Shown here piece after piece: positions 26,057 to 34,345 of a stretch of DNA of 64,000 nt (the stretch's first letter is position 1; the number at the start of each line of letters is the position of its first letter). The notes below the pieces were generated by a model. It was not told the DNA's origin. It saw only the letters and a list, made by a program, of their open reading frames with translations, and ran no database searches. The translations under genes were made by a program, and so were the position numbers. The stretch spans positions 318,619 through 382,618 of the forward strand of contig NZ_BMSX01000002.1 of assembly GCF_014649375.1 (NCBI RefSeq), read 5' to 3'. The stretch is from Streptomyces aurantiogriseus. GTDB lineage: Bacteria > Actinomycetota > Actinomycetes > Streptomycetales > Streptomycetaceae.

Positions 26057-27796
26057 ATGGTGAATGAGGAAAGGCCCGCTCCGGGCACTGGGCTGGACGC
26101 GTCCATGTCCCGGGCTGACATGGTCGACGCATGGCGCGAGCGGCGCCGGGCGCGCCGACTGCGACCGGAGGCCGCCGTATCGCAGACGGGGGACCCGGAC
26201 GGATTCGCGCTGCGCAGATGGCGCAGGGCCGGAGTGTTCGGTACCGACGCGGTGCGACGTGTGGAACGGCTCCTGACCGATCTGGTCAACGCCCGGTCCG
26301 CCGAAGGAACCGCGCCCGACTGGGCGCTGCAGGTGCTGACCCAGTGCCTTCACGGAGACCCGGTCGCACAGTTGCCGTCAGCGGTACGGGCCGTGCTCGA
26401 GCGTGGCGAGCCCGACGACGTCGCGTCCGCCATGGTCGTCGTCCACGAGGCTGGGCTGCCGTGGCTGACCCTTCCTGGTCAGGCCCGGCTCGAACACCTC
26501 ATGAGCCCCGAACCGACCGCTGTGCCACGGGAAATCCGCCCCACCCTCTCGGAGGACGCGTCGGGCGCCTTCGCCGCGCAGTACGCCCTCCGCCATGACG
26601 GCCTCGCCGGACTGTCGCCCGCGGTGTGCGCCCGGATTCTGCCCTGGGCGCCCATGGGGGTCGTGGACGACCTGATCGACGCGGGTGTGATCACGAGCGA
26701 CGCAGAACCCTGGAGCGTGCGGCCCGACGCGGGCGAACACGACTATCTGCGGGCACGCATCGCCCCCGAGCAGGTGGACCGAGGCACGGCCGAAGCCCTC
26801 GGGTGGCAGGAGTACCTGAGGCGCCGGCGCTTCCTCGATGGTGAGGACATTGACGGGGTGAGCGAGGAGGGTGCGAACCTCGCGGGCGAGACCGGCGACG
26901 ACGGGGAAGAAGACCTCTATGGCCTGCTCCAACGGGCCGCCGAGGGAGATACAGGCGCCATCAAGGGACTGGAGTACGTCCTGCCGCGCCATCTCGTGAT
27001 CAGACTGCGTCAGGTCCGGGACGGCGCCCTCACCGGCAACTGGCCGACGGACATCCTGGCCGACCGCGGGCTGTGGCGGCTCATGTCGGCGCTGTGGGAG
27101 CCCAAGGCCGCCGTCGCCCCGCGGCGCAGCGCCTTCCACGCACTGGCGGCCCTGCGGCACGCCTACGACTCCATCTGTGCAGGCGAGCTCAGGAGGGCGC
27201 GAGCACAGGTGGAACTCCTCGTGGAGCACGAGCAGGGAGAGCAACGGCACACCGCCGAGGCCTGGAACATGTCCGCCTACCTCGCGCTCCTCGACGAGAA
27301 CCTGGACGGGGCGCTCGCCGCGCTCGACCGCATCGCAGAGGACTACCCACGGGCGGAGCACAACCGGGACCTGCTCGGGAGACGACGGGCGCGGGCGCGG
27401 AACGACCGGCCACATCCCTCCAACCCGTATCTCGAACTTGGACTGCCCCACCAGTCACCCGTCTGGAAACAGCGATACCGCGATCTCCGTCGGGAGTTCG
27501 CGGACGACCGTGAGGAGGCCGCCCGGCTGAACCGTGCCATGCGCCGCATCCAGCAGGCCGAGCTGCAGGAGGACTGGTCGGACTTCTTCGTCCTGCCTCT
27601 GGACGAAGAGGCGTTCCGCCTCCCCGACGACCCGCCCGTCACGCTGGTGCCGCCGGTCGAGCCGATGCCACGGCGGACGATGCCCGACAACCCCGACGAC
27701 GTGGAGATCGTGCGGCGACGCGCTCTGACCGATCTCCTTCCGACCCTGCTCAACGCGCCCCGGCGCCCGGACCACCAGCACAGGACCACATCATGA
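26057..27796 (+). CDS. TPR-like protein with degenerate C-terminal J domain
   Basis: A 579-residue soluble protein. The central part (about 345-445) has TPR-like helical pairs (A-F-H-A-L-A-A-L-R-H-A-Y and A-E-A-W-N-M-S-A-Y-L-A-L-L). Near residues 455-505 is a J-domain pattern: N-P-Y-L-E-L-G-L-P, then W-K-Q-R-Y-R-D-L-R-R-E-F and A-R-L-N-R-A-M-R-R-I-Q. The HPD tripeptide that activates Hsp70 is replaced by A-D-D. It is therefore probably a J-like adaptor that binds the Hsp70 encoded two genes downstream but may not stimulate ATPase in the classical way. It overlaps the next gene by 4 nt. The N-terminal 340 residues match nothing I recognise. The J-like assignment is from pattern only. Confidence 0.6.
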   Translation: MVNEERPAPGTGLDASMSRADMVDAWRERRRARRLRPEAAVSQTGDPDGFALRRWRRAGVFGTDAVRRVERLLTDLVNARSAEGTAPDWALQVLTQCLHGDPVAQLPSAVRAVLERGEPDDVASAMVVVHEAGLPWLTLPGQARLEHLMSPEPTAVPREIRPTLSEDASGAFAAQYALRHDGLAGLSPAVCARILPWAPMGVVDDLIDAGVITSDAEPWSVRPDAGEHDYLRARIAPEQVDRGTAEALGWQEYLRRRRFLDGEDIDGVSEEGANLAGETGDDGEEDLYGLLQRAAEGDTGAIKGLEYVLPRHLVIRLRQVRDGALTGNWPTDILADRGLWRLMSALWEPKAAVAPRRSAFHALAALRHAYDSICAGELRRARAQVELLVEHEQGEQRHTAEAWNMSAYLALLDENLDGALAALDRIAEDYPRAEHNRDLLGRRRARARNDRPHPSNPYLELGLPHQSPVWKQRYRDLRREFADDREEAARLNRAMRRIQQAELQEDWSDFFVLPLDEEAFRLPDDPPVTLVPPVEPMPRRTMPDNPDDVEIVRRRALTDLLPTLLNAPRRPDHQHRTTS

Positions 27797-28386
27797 GCAC
27801 CAAGAAGCCGGGTAAGAAGCCGGCTGCGAAGTCCGTCAAGAAGCCCACGGGCCACCAACACCGCAAGCAGGCCCGGGCCTGGGAGGCGGAGATGGAACTT
27901 CGTACCTATCGGCCCGAACAACTGCTGAGTCCCGCGGAGTTGCTCTCGCGCTTCACGGAGCGGACCCGGGAGCTGCTGGGCGAACTGCCCGAGGAGCAGC
28001 GCCCCACCGGTTCCGAGGTGAGCGCGGTGCTGCGCCAGGCCGTGCTCGAGGCGTTCCGGACTCGGGAGGAGTACGTGGCACGGCTGGTGGAGACGGACGC
28101 CACCAGCTGGACGACGGGCATGTCCGCCCTGAGCCTGCGCCGCGCCGTCCGGGCGTCGCTCGTCGACTCCGGAGTGCGAGTCGTTGAGTCGGCCGACGAA
28201 CGAGAGCACTTCGTTGTCGTCGAGGGCGAGGGGGACGGGTTCGAGGTCGTGCGGCCCGCCTATGTTGACCAGGCGACTGGCAAGTTGATCCTGTCGGGGC
28301 AACTGCGGCGGGTGTTCCGCCCGGGCACGCAGCCCGACAGCGGGACCGGAGAGCAGGACGCAGCCACGAAGGGGGACAAGGCGTGA
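27793..28386 (+). CDS. GrpE-like nucleotide-exchange-factor candidate
   Basis: A 197-residue protein with a Lys-rich N-terminus (1-25), helices in the middle, and a C-terminal beta segment (about 115-175). The end resembles GrpE: a helix ending in G-V-R-V-V, H-F-V-V-V-E-G-E-G, then F-E-V-V-R-P-A-Y-V and G-K-L-I-L-S-G-Q-L-R-R-V, compared with the GrpE beta-wing ending G-Y-x-x-x-x-x-x-L-R-P-A-x-V-x-V. It overlaps both the J-like gene and the Hsp70 gene by 4 nt (ATGA and GTGA), so the three products are made together. In classical systems GrpE releases ADP from DnaK. The similarity is weak, and confidence depends on the neighbouring Hsp70. Confidence 0.5.
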   Translation: MSTKKPGKKPAAKSVKKPTGHQHRKQARAWEAEMELRTYRPEQLLSPAELLSRFTERTRELLGELPEEQRPTGSEVSAVLRQAVLEAFRTREEYVARLVETDATSWTTGMSALSLRRAVRASLVDSGVRVVESADEREHFVVVEGEGDGFEVVRPAYVDQATGKLILSGQLRRVFRPGTQPDSGTGEQDAATKGDKA

Positions 28387-30431
28387 CGGCCACTGGAATC
28401 GACTTCGGCACCACCAACTCCGTCGTGGCGCAGTGGCAGGGCGACGACGTCGAGGTGCTGCCGCTCGACGCCCACCACCTTGACGCGGACTGGCGTCGGC
28501 CGGGCTTCGAGTTCCTCTTCCCGTCGGTGGTCGGCATGAGCTCGCTGCGCAGCGGCCCGCTCTTTGGATGGGAGGCGAAGCTCCGGTCCGAGGAAGCCGC
28601 GGAGGCGTGCAAGCGGCTCCTCAAGAGCGACGAGTACGTGAACGTCCAGGGCCGGCGCTTCGCCGCCACGACTGCGGCCGCAGGCGTGTTCACCGCCATG
28701 AGGGATGGCGCGCGGCACAACCTCACGGAGATCGACCGGGCCGTCATCACTGTGCCCGCCAACGCCACCGGTGCGGCCCGCTACCGCACGCGTGCGGCCG
28801 CCCGGTTCGCCGGCATCGACGTGCAGGCACTCCTCAACGAACCGACCGCCGCAGCCATCTCGTACGTGCACGACATGCGCGAGGATGCGCAGATCCTCGT
28901 GTTCGACTGGGGTGGCGGAACCATCGACGTCACGGTTCTCGACTACGAGGACGGCTTCTTCGAGGAGCGGGCCTCGCGCGGTGTGACGGAACTCGGCGGA
29001 CTCGAGATCGACAGACGGCTGAGAAAGCTCGTCCTGGACCGGGCACCGGCCCGGCGCGAGTGGACTCCCGCTCAGGAGCGTCAGTTCCGGCTCGACATCG
29101 AGCGGAGCAAGATTCTGCTCTCCTCGCAGCCCTCCGTGCGGGTCAGGACGCCGGACGACAAGGAGGTGGAGATCTTCCAGGAGGAACTGGAGGATGCCAT
29201 CACCGACCTGGTCGACCGTGCCCTGGCCCCGGTCGAGGAGTGCTTGCGGACTCTGCACATGGCACCGCTCGACGTCGACGACGTCCTCATGATCGGCGGC
29301 ACCAGCCAGATCCCCAGCGTGCGGGCCGCGGTCGCCGAGGCCTTGCAGATGGAGCCTGTCCCGACCCAGCTGTGCGATCCGATGACGGCCGTGGCCCGTG
29401 GCGCCTCCATTGCGGCGGCCGTGCTGGCGAAGGAGACACCCGGAGTCATCCAGGTCGCCAACAGCCATGCGCTGGGCACCGTCGTCATGGAAGACGGGCG
29501 CCGGAGGTTCAGCGAGATCATCCCCCGGAACTCGCCGTTGCCGTGGAGCGAGCGCAAGAGCTACACGCCGAAGCGCGACCACGAACGCAAGCTGACGGTG
29601 GAGATCTGGGAAGGAGACCCCGACAAGGAGCTCTCCGACTCGGACAACGTGCAGCTCACCGAGTTGACCCTGAATTACCGGACGCCCCGGGTACGCGAGG
29701 AGTCCCGGTTCGACCTGGAGTACACCTATGACTCCGACGGGCTGCTGCATGTGAAGGCCACCCTGGAGCACACCGGCGAGGTCGTTGTGGACGAGGAGGT
29801 GAAGAGCTTCGGCTCCGGTGGGGCGACTCCTGAGGTGCGCAAAGAACTCGACGACCTCCTGACGGCCAAGCCTGTGTCGTCTCCGCTTCTGCCGGGCAAC
29901 GGTGGCGAGAAGGGGGTTCGTCTCGCTGCCGAGCGCTCCCAGGTCGGTAGCCCGGAGAAGGGCGACTACATCCGCACTCTGGTGGTCGACGGCTCCAACC
30001 TCGCCTGGATCGGCCGTTCACCGAGCCGGCCCGGCGTGTACGAGGAGGGCGACCGGCCGAGTTTCGCCCAACTCCTGGGTGCTCGTGCGGCGCTCGCCAA
30101 GAAGTTCCCCGAAGCGGACATCCACGTGGTCGTCGACGCCACCTTCCGGCACAAGGTCGCGGAGGAGGAGAAGGCGGCCGTGGTCGCCGCTCTGAGCAAG
30201 GGGGACATCCTCCAGCCGCCGGCCGGGACGGAAGGGAAAGGTGACGCACTGGTCGTCGCCATCGCGGATGAATCCGATGCGGTGGTCGTGACCAACGACA
30301 ACTACGTCGAGTTGCAGCGCCGCCATCCGTGGCTGCGAGAGAGCGGACGAGTCCTCGGAGCCACCTACACCAAGGGCATGTGGATTTTCCCGCCGCGCAT
30401 CTGTGTTGCGCCGCCCGGCGTGAGGAGCTGA
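28383..30431 (+). CDS. Hsp70 (DnaK-like) chaperone fused to a NYN/Zc3h12a-type RNase domain
   Basis: A 682-residue fusion. Residues 1-360 are an Hsp70 ATPase: G-I-D-F-G-T-T-N-S phosphate-1, F-D-W-G-G-G-T-I-D phosphate-2, L-N-E-P-T-A-A-A, and M-I-G-G-T-S-Q-I-P adenosine motifs. Residues 380-490 are the substrate-binding beta sandwich (S-P-L-P-W-S through G-L-L-H-V-K-A). The usual alpha-helical lid is absent. Instead, after a linker, residues 530-675 form a NYN-type nuclease: V-V-D-G-S-N (Asp536), V-V-V-D-A-T-F (Asp585), K-G-D-A-L-V-V (Asp621) and V-T-N-D-N-Y (Asp639), matching the four acidic positions of metal-dependent PIN/NYN RNases such as Zc3h12a. The GTG at 28383 overlaps the upstream gene by 4 nt. 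The gene should encode a chaperone that positions or gates an RNase; the trigger is unknown. Confidence 0.8.
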   Translation: MTATGIDFGTTNSVVAQWQGDDVEVLPLDAHHLDADWRRPGFEFLFPSVVGMSSLRSGPLFGWEAKLRSEEAAEACKRLLKSDEYVNVQGRRFAATTAAAGVFTAMRDGARHNLTEIDRAVITVPANATGAARYRTRAAARFAGIDVQALLNEPTAAAISYVHDMREDAQILVFDWGGGTIDVTVLDYEDGFFEERASRGVTELGGLEIDRRLRKLVLDRAPARREWTPAQERQFRLDIERSKILLSSQPSVRVRTPDDKEVEIFQEELEDAITDLVDRALAPVEECLRTLHMAPLDVDDVLMIGGTSQIPSVRAAVAEALQMEPVPTQLCDPMTAVARGASIAAAVLAKETPGVIQVANSHALGTVVMEDGRRRFSEIIPRNSPLPWSERKSYTPKRDHERKLTVEIWEGDPDKELSDSDNVQLTELTLNYRTPRVREESRFDLEYTYDSDGLLHVKATLEHTGEVVVDEEVKSFGSGGATPEVRKELDDLLTAKPVSSPLLPGNGGEKGVRLAAERSQVGSPEKGDYIRTLVVDGSNLAWIGRSPSRPGVYEEGDRPSFAQLLGARAALAKKFPEADIHVVVDATFRHKVAEEEKAAVVAALSKGDILQPPAGTEGKGDALVVAIADESDAVVVTNDNYVELQRRHPWLRESGRVLGATYTKGMWIFPPRICVAPPGVRS

Positions 30432-30444
30432 GCGCCGTACTGAG

Positions 30445-30477
30445 CGGCCCCGTCCCGAGGAACGCGGAACGGGGCCG
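30445..30477. terminator. Hairpin terminator after the Hsp70-NYN gene
   Basis: CGGCCCCGT at 30445-30453 pairs perfectly with ACGGGGCCG at 30469-30477 around a 15-nt loop, starting 14 nt after the stop codon. It closes the 22350-30431 transcript and faces the minus-strand gene at 30513. Confidence 0.65.
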
Positions 30478-30512
30478 TGCACGGACGCATGGCCGGCCCC
30501 GCCGTCCGAAGG

Positions 30513-30905
30513 TCAGCAGTCCCGCAACTCCGCCGACTGGTTCAGCACCTGCGCCCGCGTGGACGTGAACCGCCCATACGCCTCCCCGCCCCGCGCCCCC
30601 GGCCGGAACGCCGCCACCCGGTGGCAGTTCTGGAAGGCGAGGGTCACGCCGAAGTGGCGTTCCAGGCTGCCGCGGATGGCGTCGCTGGCGAGGGCGCGCA
30701 GGAGTTGGCCGCGTTCCTGCTCGGAGGGAGGCGGGGTCTGGTTGTCGGTGAACTCGCCGATGCCGGCGTGGAGGGCGGAGGCGAGGGTGGCGATGAGGTC
30801 GTAGGCGTAGGGGAGGGAGGTGCGGACCGTGTCCACGAAGTCCTCCTCGCGTATGTCGCCGGTTTCGGCCTGGGTGAGGAGTTCAGGGGAGACGTCGAGA
30901 GACAT
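30513..30905 (-). CDS. Conserved hypothetical protein beside an ATPase gene
   Basis: A 130-residue, mostly helical soluble protein with no signal peptide. It contains V-R-T-S-L-P-Y-A-Y-D-L-I-A-T-L in the first half and H-F-G-V-T-L-A-F-Q-N-C-H-R-V-A-A-F-R-P-G in the second, with two Cys. Proteins like this are found beside CooC-type ATPases in streptomycetes, but no function is known to me. The ATG at 30905 is used. It shares orientation with the ATPase gene upstream but is separated from it by 219 nt, which include a G-rich run, so the two may be separately expressed. Confidence 0.6.
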   Translation of the reverse strand: MSLDVSPELLTQAETGDIREEDFVDTVRTSLPYAYDLIATLASALHAGIGEFTDNQTPPPSEQERGQLLRALASDAIRGSLERHFGVTLAFQNCHRVAAFRPGARGGEAYGRFTSTRAQVLNQSAELRDC

Positions 30906-30933
30906 GAAGGTGCCTGTTCTGTCTGTGCGGTGA

Positions 30934-30961
30934 GGGGTGGGGTGGGGTGGGGTGGGTTGGG
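30934..30961. repeat. G-quadruplex-capable G-run (GGGGT repeats)
   Basis: Six G-runs in 28 nt on the plus strand: four GGGG runs separated by single T, then GGG, TT and GGG. This meets the usual G4 pattern with 1-2 nt loops. It lies about 30 nt upstream of the minus-strand gene at 30905, on its template strand. The remaining 160 nt to the ATPase gene are G/T-rich on the plus strand without an evident gene. Confidence 0.7.
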
Positions 30962-31124
30962 CGCCGCGGCGGGGGTGCGTGCCTTGGCGGCGGGAGTACC
31001 TGGGAGGCCTGCGTGCCTTGGCTGGGGTGTGCCGCGGTGTCCCGGAGGGAGCGCGCGCCTCGGGGGGCCCTCGAAGGGGCGTGTGTCTCGCTGGGAGTGT
31101 GTCCAGGAGGGAGTGCGCGCAGGT

Positions 31125-32075
31125 TCAGGTCAGTGACGCCGGCCCCGGCACGAACTCCGGGTCCACCTGCGCCGCCAGGTCCTGGCCCGTCGCCGCGTCC
31201 GCCCACGCGCGGGCGTTGCGCAGGTGGAACTCGACGGCATGGCGGTGGAGGGTCGTCCAGTCCTTCACGCGGGCGTCGACGGTCTCGCGCAGGACGTTCA
31301 GGGCGTGGCGGTTGGTGTCCTCCAACTCGCCCTGGGGGCGGCCCCGTTCGGCCGAGCGGACCCAGGGGGAGTGGACCAGGTGGGTGAGGAGGTCGTCGCC
31401 CACCTGCTCCTTGAGGAAGAGGAGGTCCTCCTCTCCGGTCACCTTGTTGCCGACCACGGCGAGCGGGATGCCGAACTCGCGGGCGTGGTCGCGGTACTGG
31501 CGGTACACGGAGACGCCCTTGCGGGTGGGTTCGGCCACCAGGAACGTCATGTCGAAGCGGGTGAACAGGCCCGAGGCGAAGGCGTCGGCGCCGGCTGTCA
31601 TGTCGACGACCACGTACTCGCCGGGGCCGTCGACGAGGTGGCTCAGGTAGAGCTCCACCGCGCCGAGTTTGGAGTGGTAGCAGGCCACGCCCAGGTCGCT
31701 CTCGTCGAACTCGCCCGTCACCATCAGGGGTACGTCGCCCGCTCGTCGGACGTGGCGGGTGTGCAGCTCGTCGTCGCCGAGCAGGCGCAGCAGCCGTGAG
31801 CCGCGGCCGGGCGGGGTCGTCTTGATCATCGCCTCGCGGGAGGCGATGCGGGGGTTGCTGCCGCGCAGGAAATCCTTGATCTCGCCCAGGTGCTCGGCCA
31901 GGGGCGGGGCCGTGAACTCCTGCGCGCCCGTGGGGTCCAGGGCTTCGGCGAGGTGCTGGTTGATGTCGCCGTCGATGGCGAGCACCGGGGCGCCAGACCG
32001 CGCCAGGGCACGGGCGAACAGGGCCGACAGGGTGGTCTTGCCGCTGCCGCCCTTCCCGACGAAGGCGACGCGCAT
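31125..32075 (-). CDS. CooC/ParA-like P-loop ATPase
   Basis: A 316-residue MinD/ParA superfamily ATPase with a deviant Walker A, V-G-K-G-G-S-G-K-T-T at residues 6-15, D-G-D-I-N near 36, and a Walker B-like V-V-V-D-M-T-A-G-A near residue 165. CooC relatives insert metal (nickel) into enzymes, and others move proteins or act in maturation. The ATG at 32075 is preferred over a GTG six bases earlier because AAAGGCGG is correctly spaced from it. A Zur-box-like palindrome lies just 17 nt upstream of this start. With the divergent GNAT/ABC/MFS genes this supports a metal-related job, but the metal is inferred. Confidence 0.75.
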   Translation of the reverse strand: MRVAFVGKGGSGKTTLSALFARALARSGAPVLAIDGDINQHLAEALDPTGAQEFTAPPLAEHLGEIKDFLRGSNPRIASREAMIKTTPPGRGSRLLRLLGDDELHTRHVRRAGDVPLMVTGEFDESDLGVACYHSKLGAVELYLSHLVDGPGEYVVVDMTAGADAFASGLFTRFDMTFLVAEPTRKGVSVYRQYRDHAREFGIPLAVVGNKVTGEEDLLFLKEQVGDDLLTHLVHSPWVRSAERGRPQGELEDTNRHALNVLRETVDARVKDWTTLHRHAVEFHLRNARAWADAATGQDLAAQVDPEFVPGPASLT

Positions 32076-32091
32076 CAGCACACCGCCTTTG

Positions 32092-32106
32092 TGAAAATGA
32101 ATGTCA
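32092..32106. promoter_or_regulatory. Zur-box-like palindrome
   Basis: TGAAAATGAATGTCA is a 7-1-7 inverted repeat with two arm mismatches, close to the actinobacterial Zur consensus (TGAAAAT-n-ATTTTCA type). It is in an A/T-rich patch 17 nt upstream of the ATPase start and 57 nt upstream of the divergent GNAT start, so a repressor here could silence both when zinc is sufficient. No zur gene is in the window. Confidence 0.5.
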
Positions 32107-32162
32107 TGTGGCTAGGTTTAGGGGTGGGGTGTGATCTCTGTCAAATCCCGGGGAGTTCGAGC

Positions 32163-32834
32163 GTGGCGGGTCAAGTGATCAAGTCCGCTCCGCTTAATGC
32201 ATATGATGTGCAAGTGCGTGACTACTGCGTAAGGCCCGCGTGCCCAGACGACCTCGACGGCGCCCGAGCCGTCATGCTCGACACCGTCTACCGCGACTTC
32301 GGCACCGGTTACGTGCCCCGCTGGCACCGCGACATCATCGACCCGGCCGCCGCGTACCTGGTGCCCGACCGTCACACGTTGCTGGTCGCGCTCGACGCCG
32401 ACGGCGAGATCGTCGGCACGGGGGCCCTGGACTCGCGCGGGCCCCTCCATCCGCCGAATCCGCGGCACATCGCAGATCGCTACCCCTCCGGTGAGACCGC
32501 GCAGTTGCGTCGCGTCTACGTCCGTCCCGGGCACCGCCGGCGCGGTCTCGCCCGGCGACTGGTCGCCGAACTGCTCGCGTTCGCGGCCGCGGACGGCGGC
32601 TACCGGGCCGTCTACCTGCACACGGACCCCACCGTGGAGGGCGCGGAGGGTTTCTGGCGGTCGCTCGGCACCGTCGTGCACGACGAGCGCGAGGATCCGG
32701 GGGGCGGCAACGGAGTCGTGCACTTCGACGTCCCCCTCGTCCCCCTCGTCCCCCTCGACGCCCTCCTCCCCGCCGCCGCCCGCTCCCCCCACGCCCCGCA
32801 TGCCCCGCACGCCCCCCACGCCATAGGCCGGTAA
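32163..32834 (+). CDS. GNAT-family N-acetyltransferase with His-rich tail
   Basis: A 223-residue acetyltransferase. The acetyl-CoA loop is R-R-V-Y-V-R-P-G-H-R-R-R-G-L-A-R-R-L (about 118-135), and the GNAT core spans 20-190. The C-terminus carries V-P-L-V-P-L repeats and then four P-H-A units in a row, a His-rich tail that could bind metal. The GTG at 32163 is chosen for GGGGAG 7 nt upstream; a GTG at 32208 would also fit but has no ribosome site. It is 5 nt from the binding-protein gene in an operon with a permease and an MFS exporter, which suggests acylation of a metallophore or detoxification of the transported compound. The substrate is unknown. Confidence 0.75.
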   Translation: MAGQVIKSAPLNAYDVQVRDYCVRPACPDDLDGARAVMLDTVYRDFGTGYVPRWHRDIIDPAAAYLVPDRHTLLVALDADGEIVGTGALDSRGPLHPPNPRHIADRYPSGETAQLRRVYVRPGHRRRGLARRLVAELLAFAAADGGYRAVYLHTDPTVEGAEGFWRSLGTVVHDEREDPGGGNGVVHFDVPLVPLVPLDALLPAAARSPHAPHAPHAPHAIGR

Positions 32835-32839
32835 TCCCC

Positions 32840-34342
32840 ATGCGCTTCCCCCGCCGCCCGCGGCTGCTCGCCGCCCTTCTGCTCACCCCGCTGCTCACCG
32901 GCTGCTTCGCCTCCTCCGGCGACGACGGCGGCGAGTCGACCGACGCGAAGGACGGCTCCCGGCTGCGCGTCGCCCTCGCCTTCCCGCCCGCCGAGAACCT
33001 CTCCCCGTACGGCGCCGACGCCACGATCCTCAGCCGGCTCGGTGTCACCGAGGGCCTGACCGCCCTCGACGCCAACGGTGCCGCCGCCCCCGCGCTCGCC
33101 GCCTCCTGGCGCCGCGCGGACGACCGCACCTGGCTGTTCACGCTGCGCGAGGCCGTCTTCCAGGACGGCGCGGAGGTCACCCCGGCCGCGGTCGCCGCCG
33201 CCCTCACCCACGCCACCGAGGCCAAGCCCGCCCCCGCCGCCCTCTCCGGCGTCACCGTCACCGCGAAGGCCGAGGGCAGCACCGGTGTCCGGGTCACCAC
33301 CAGCGCCCCCGACCCTGTCCTTCCCCTGCGCTTGTCCAGCCCCAGCCTGGCGATCCTCTCCCCGAAGGCCTACGACAAGAAGGGCGCCGCCGACCCGGTC
33401 GGCACCGCCACCGGACCCTTCGAACTCACCGAGGTCAACGGCAGCACCACCGCCGGCCTCGACCGCTTCGACGACTACTGGGGCGGCCGTGCCCAGGCCT
33501 CCGGCGTCGACGCCCGCTTCATCGCCGACGGCACCGCCCGCGCCAACGCCCTGCGCACCGGCCAGGTCGACGTCGCCGAGGCGATCCCGGTCGCCCAGGC
33601 CGCGACCCTCGACGCGGACACGCGCCGGGAGACCGCCACCACCCGCACCACCAGCCTGCTCCTCAACGCCGAGTCGGGCGTCTTCAAGGACGCCTCCCTG
33701 CGCGCCGCCGCCCGCGCGGCCGTCGACACCTCCGCCCTCGCCAAGGGCGTCTACGAGGGTCACGCCGACGCCGGCGCCGGTATCTACGGTCCCGCCGTGA
33801 CCTGGGCCGAGGGCAAGCGTGTCCAGCCCGCCGGGCGGGCCGGGGCAGGCAAGCCCGCCGGTGCCTCGATCACCCTCGCCACGTATGACAACCGGCCCGA
33901 ACTCCCGGAAGTCGCCCAGGTGTTGAAGCAGCAGCTGGAGAAGGCCGGGTTCAAGGTGACGCTGGAGGTGCGCGAGTACTCGCGGCTGGAGAGCGACGCG
34001 CTCGCCGGGAAGTTCGACGCCTTCGTCCTGGCCCGCAACACCCTCGTCGACACCGGCGACGCCGTCGCCGTCCTCGCGAGCGACCACACCTGCGGCGGCG
34101 GCTACAACATCGCCCAGCTCTGCGACAAGACCGTCGACCGGGCCGTCGCCCAGGCGGGGAGCACCGCCGACGCCGCCGAGCGGCAGGACGCCGCCATGGC
34201 CGCCGAGGCCGCGATCCTCGGCACGGACGCCGTCGTCCCGCTGGTCCACCAGCGCGTCATCACCGGCGTCGGCACCGAGGTGAGCGGTGTGCTCCTCGAC
34301 CCGTACGAGCGCACCCTCGTCGGCACCGGGACGCGGCGCTGA
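32840..34342 (+). CDS. ABC transporter substrate-binding lipoprotein (peptide/nickel family)
   Basis: A 500-residue family-5 solute-binding protein. Signal peptide with lipobox L-L-T-G-C (Cys near 22), then the SBP_bac_5 fold with L-S-P-Y-G-A-D-A, A-P-A-L-A-A-S-W-R, W-L-F-T-L-R-E-A-V-F-Q-D-G and G-T-A-T-G-P-F-E-L. Members bind oligopeptides, nickel chelates or metallophores at the cell surface. The ATG at 32840 follows the GNAT stop by 5 nt, and the fused permease starts 3 nt after its stop. No ATP-binding subunit is encoded here. Confidence 0.85.
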   Translation: MRFPRRPRLLAALLLTPLLTGCFASSGDDGGESTDAKDGSRLRVALAFPPAENLSPYGADATILSRLGVTEGLTALDANGAAAPALAASWRRADDRTWLFTLREAVFQDGAEVTPAAVAAALTHATEAKPAPAALSGVTVTAKAEGSTGVRVTTSAPDPVLPLRLSSPSLAILSPKAYDKKGAADPVGTATGPFELTEVNGSTTAGLDRFDDYWGGRAQASGVDARFIADGTARANALRTGQVDVAEAIPVAQAATLDADTRRETATTRTTSLLLNAESGVFKDASLRAAARAAVDTSALAKGVYEGHADAGAGIYGPAVTWAEGKRVQPAGRAGAGKPAGASITLATYDNRPELPEVAQVLKQQLEKAGFKVTLEVREYSRLESDALAGKFDAFVLARNTLVDTGDAVAVLASDHTCGGGYNIAQLCDKTVDRAVAQAGSTADAAERQDAAMAAEAAILGTDAVVPLVHQRVITGVGTEVSGVLLDPYERTLVGTGTRR

Positions 34343-34345
34343 TCC

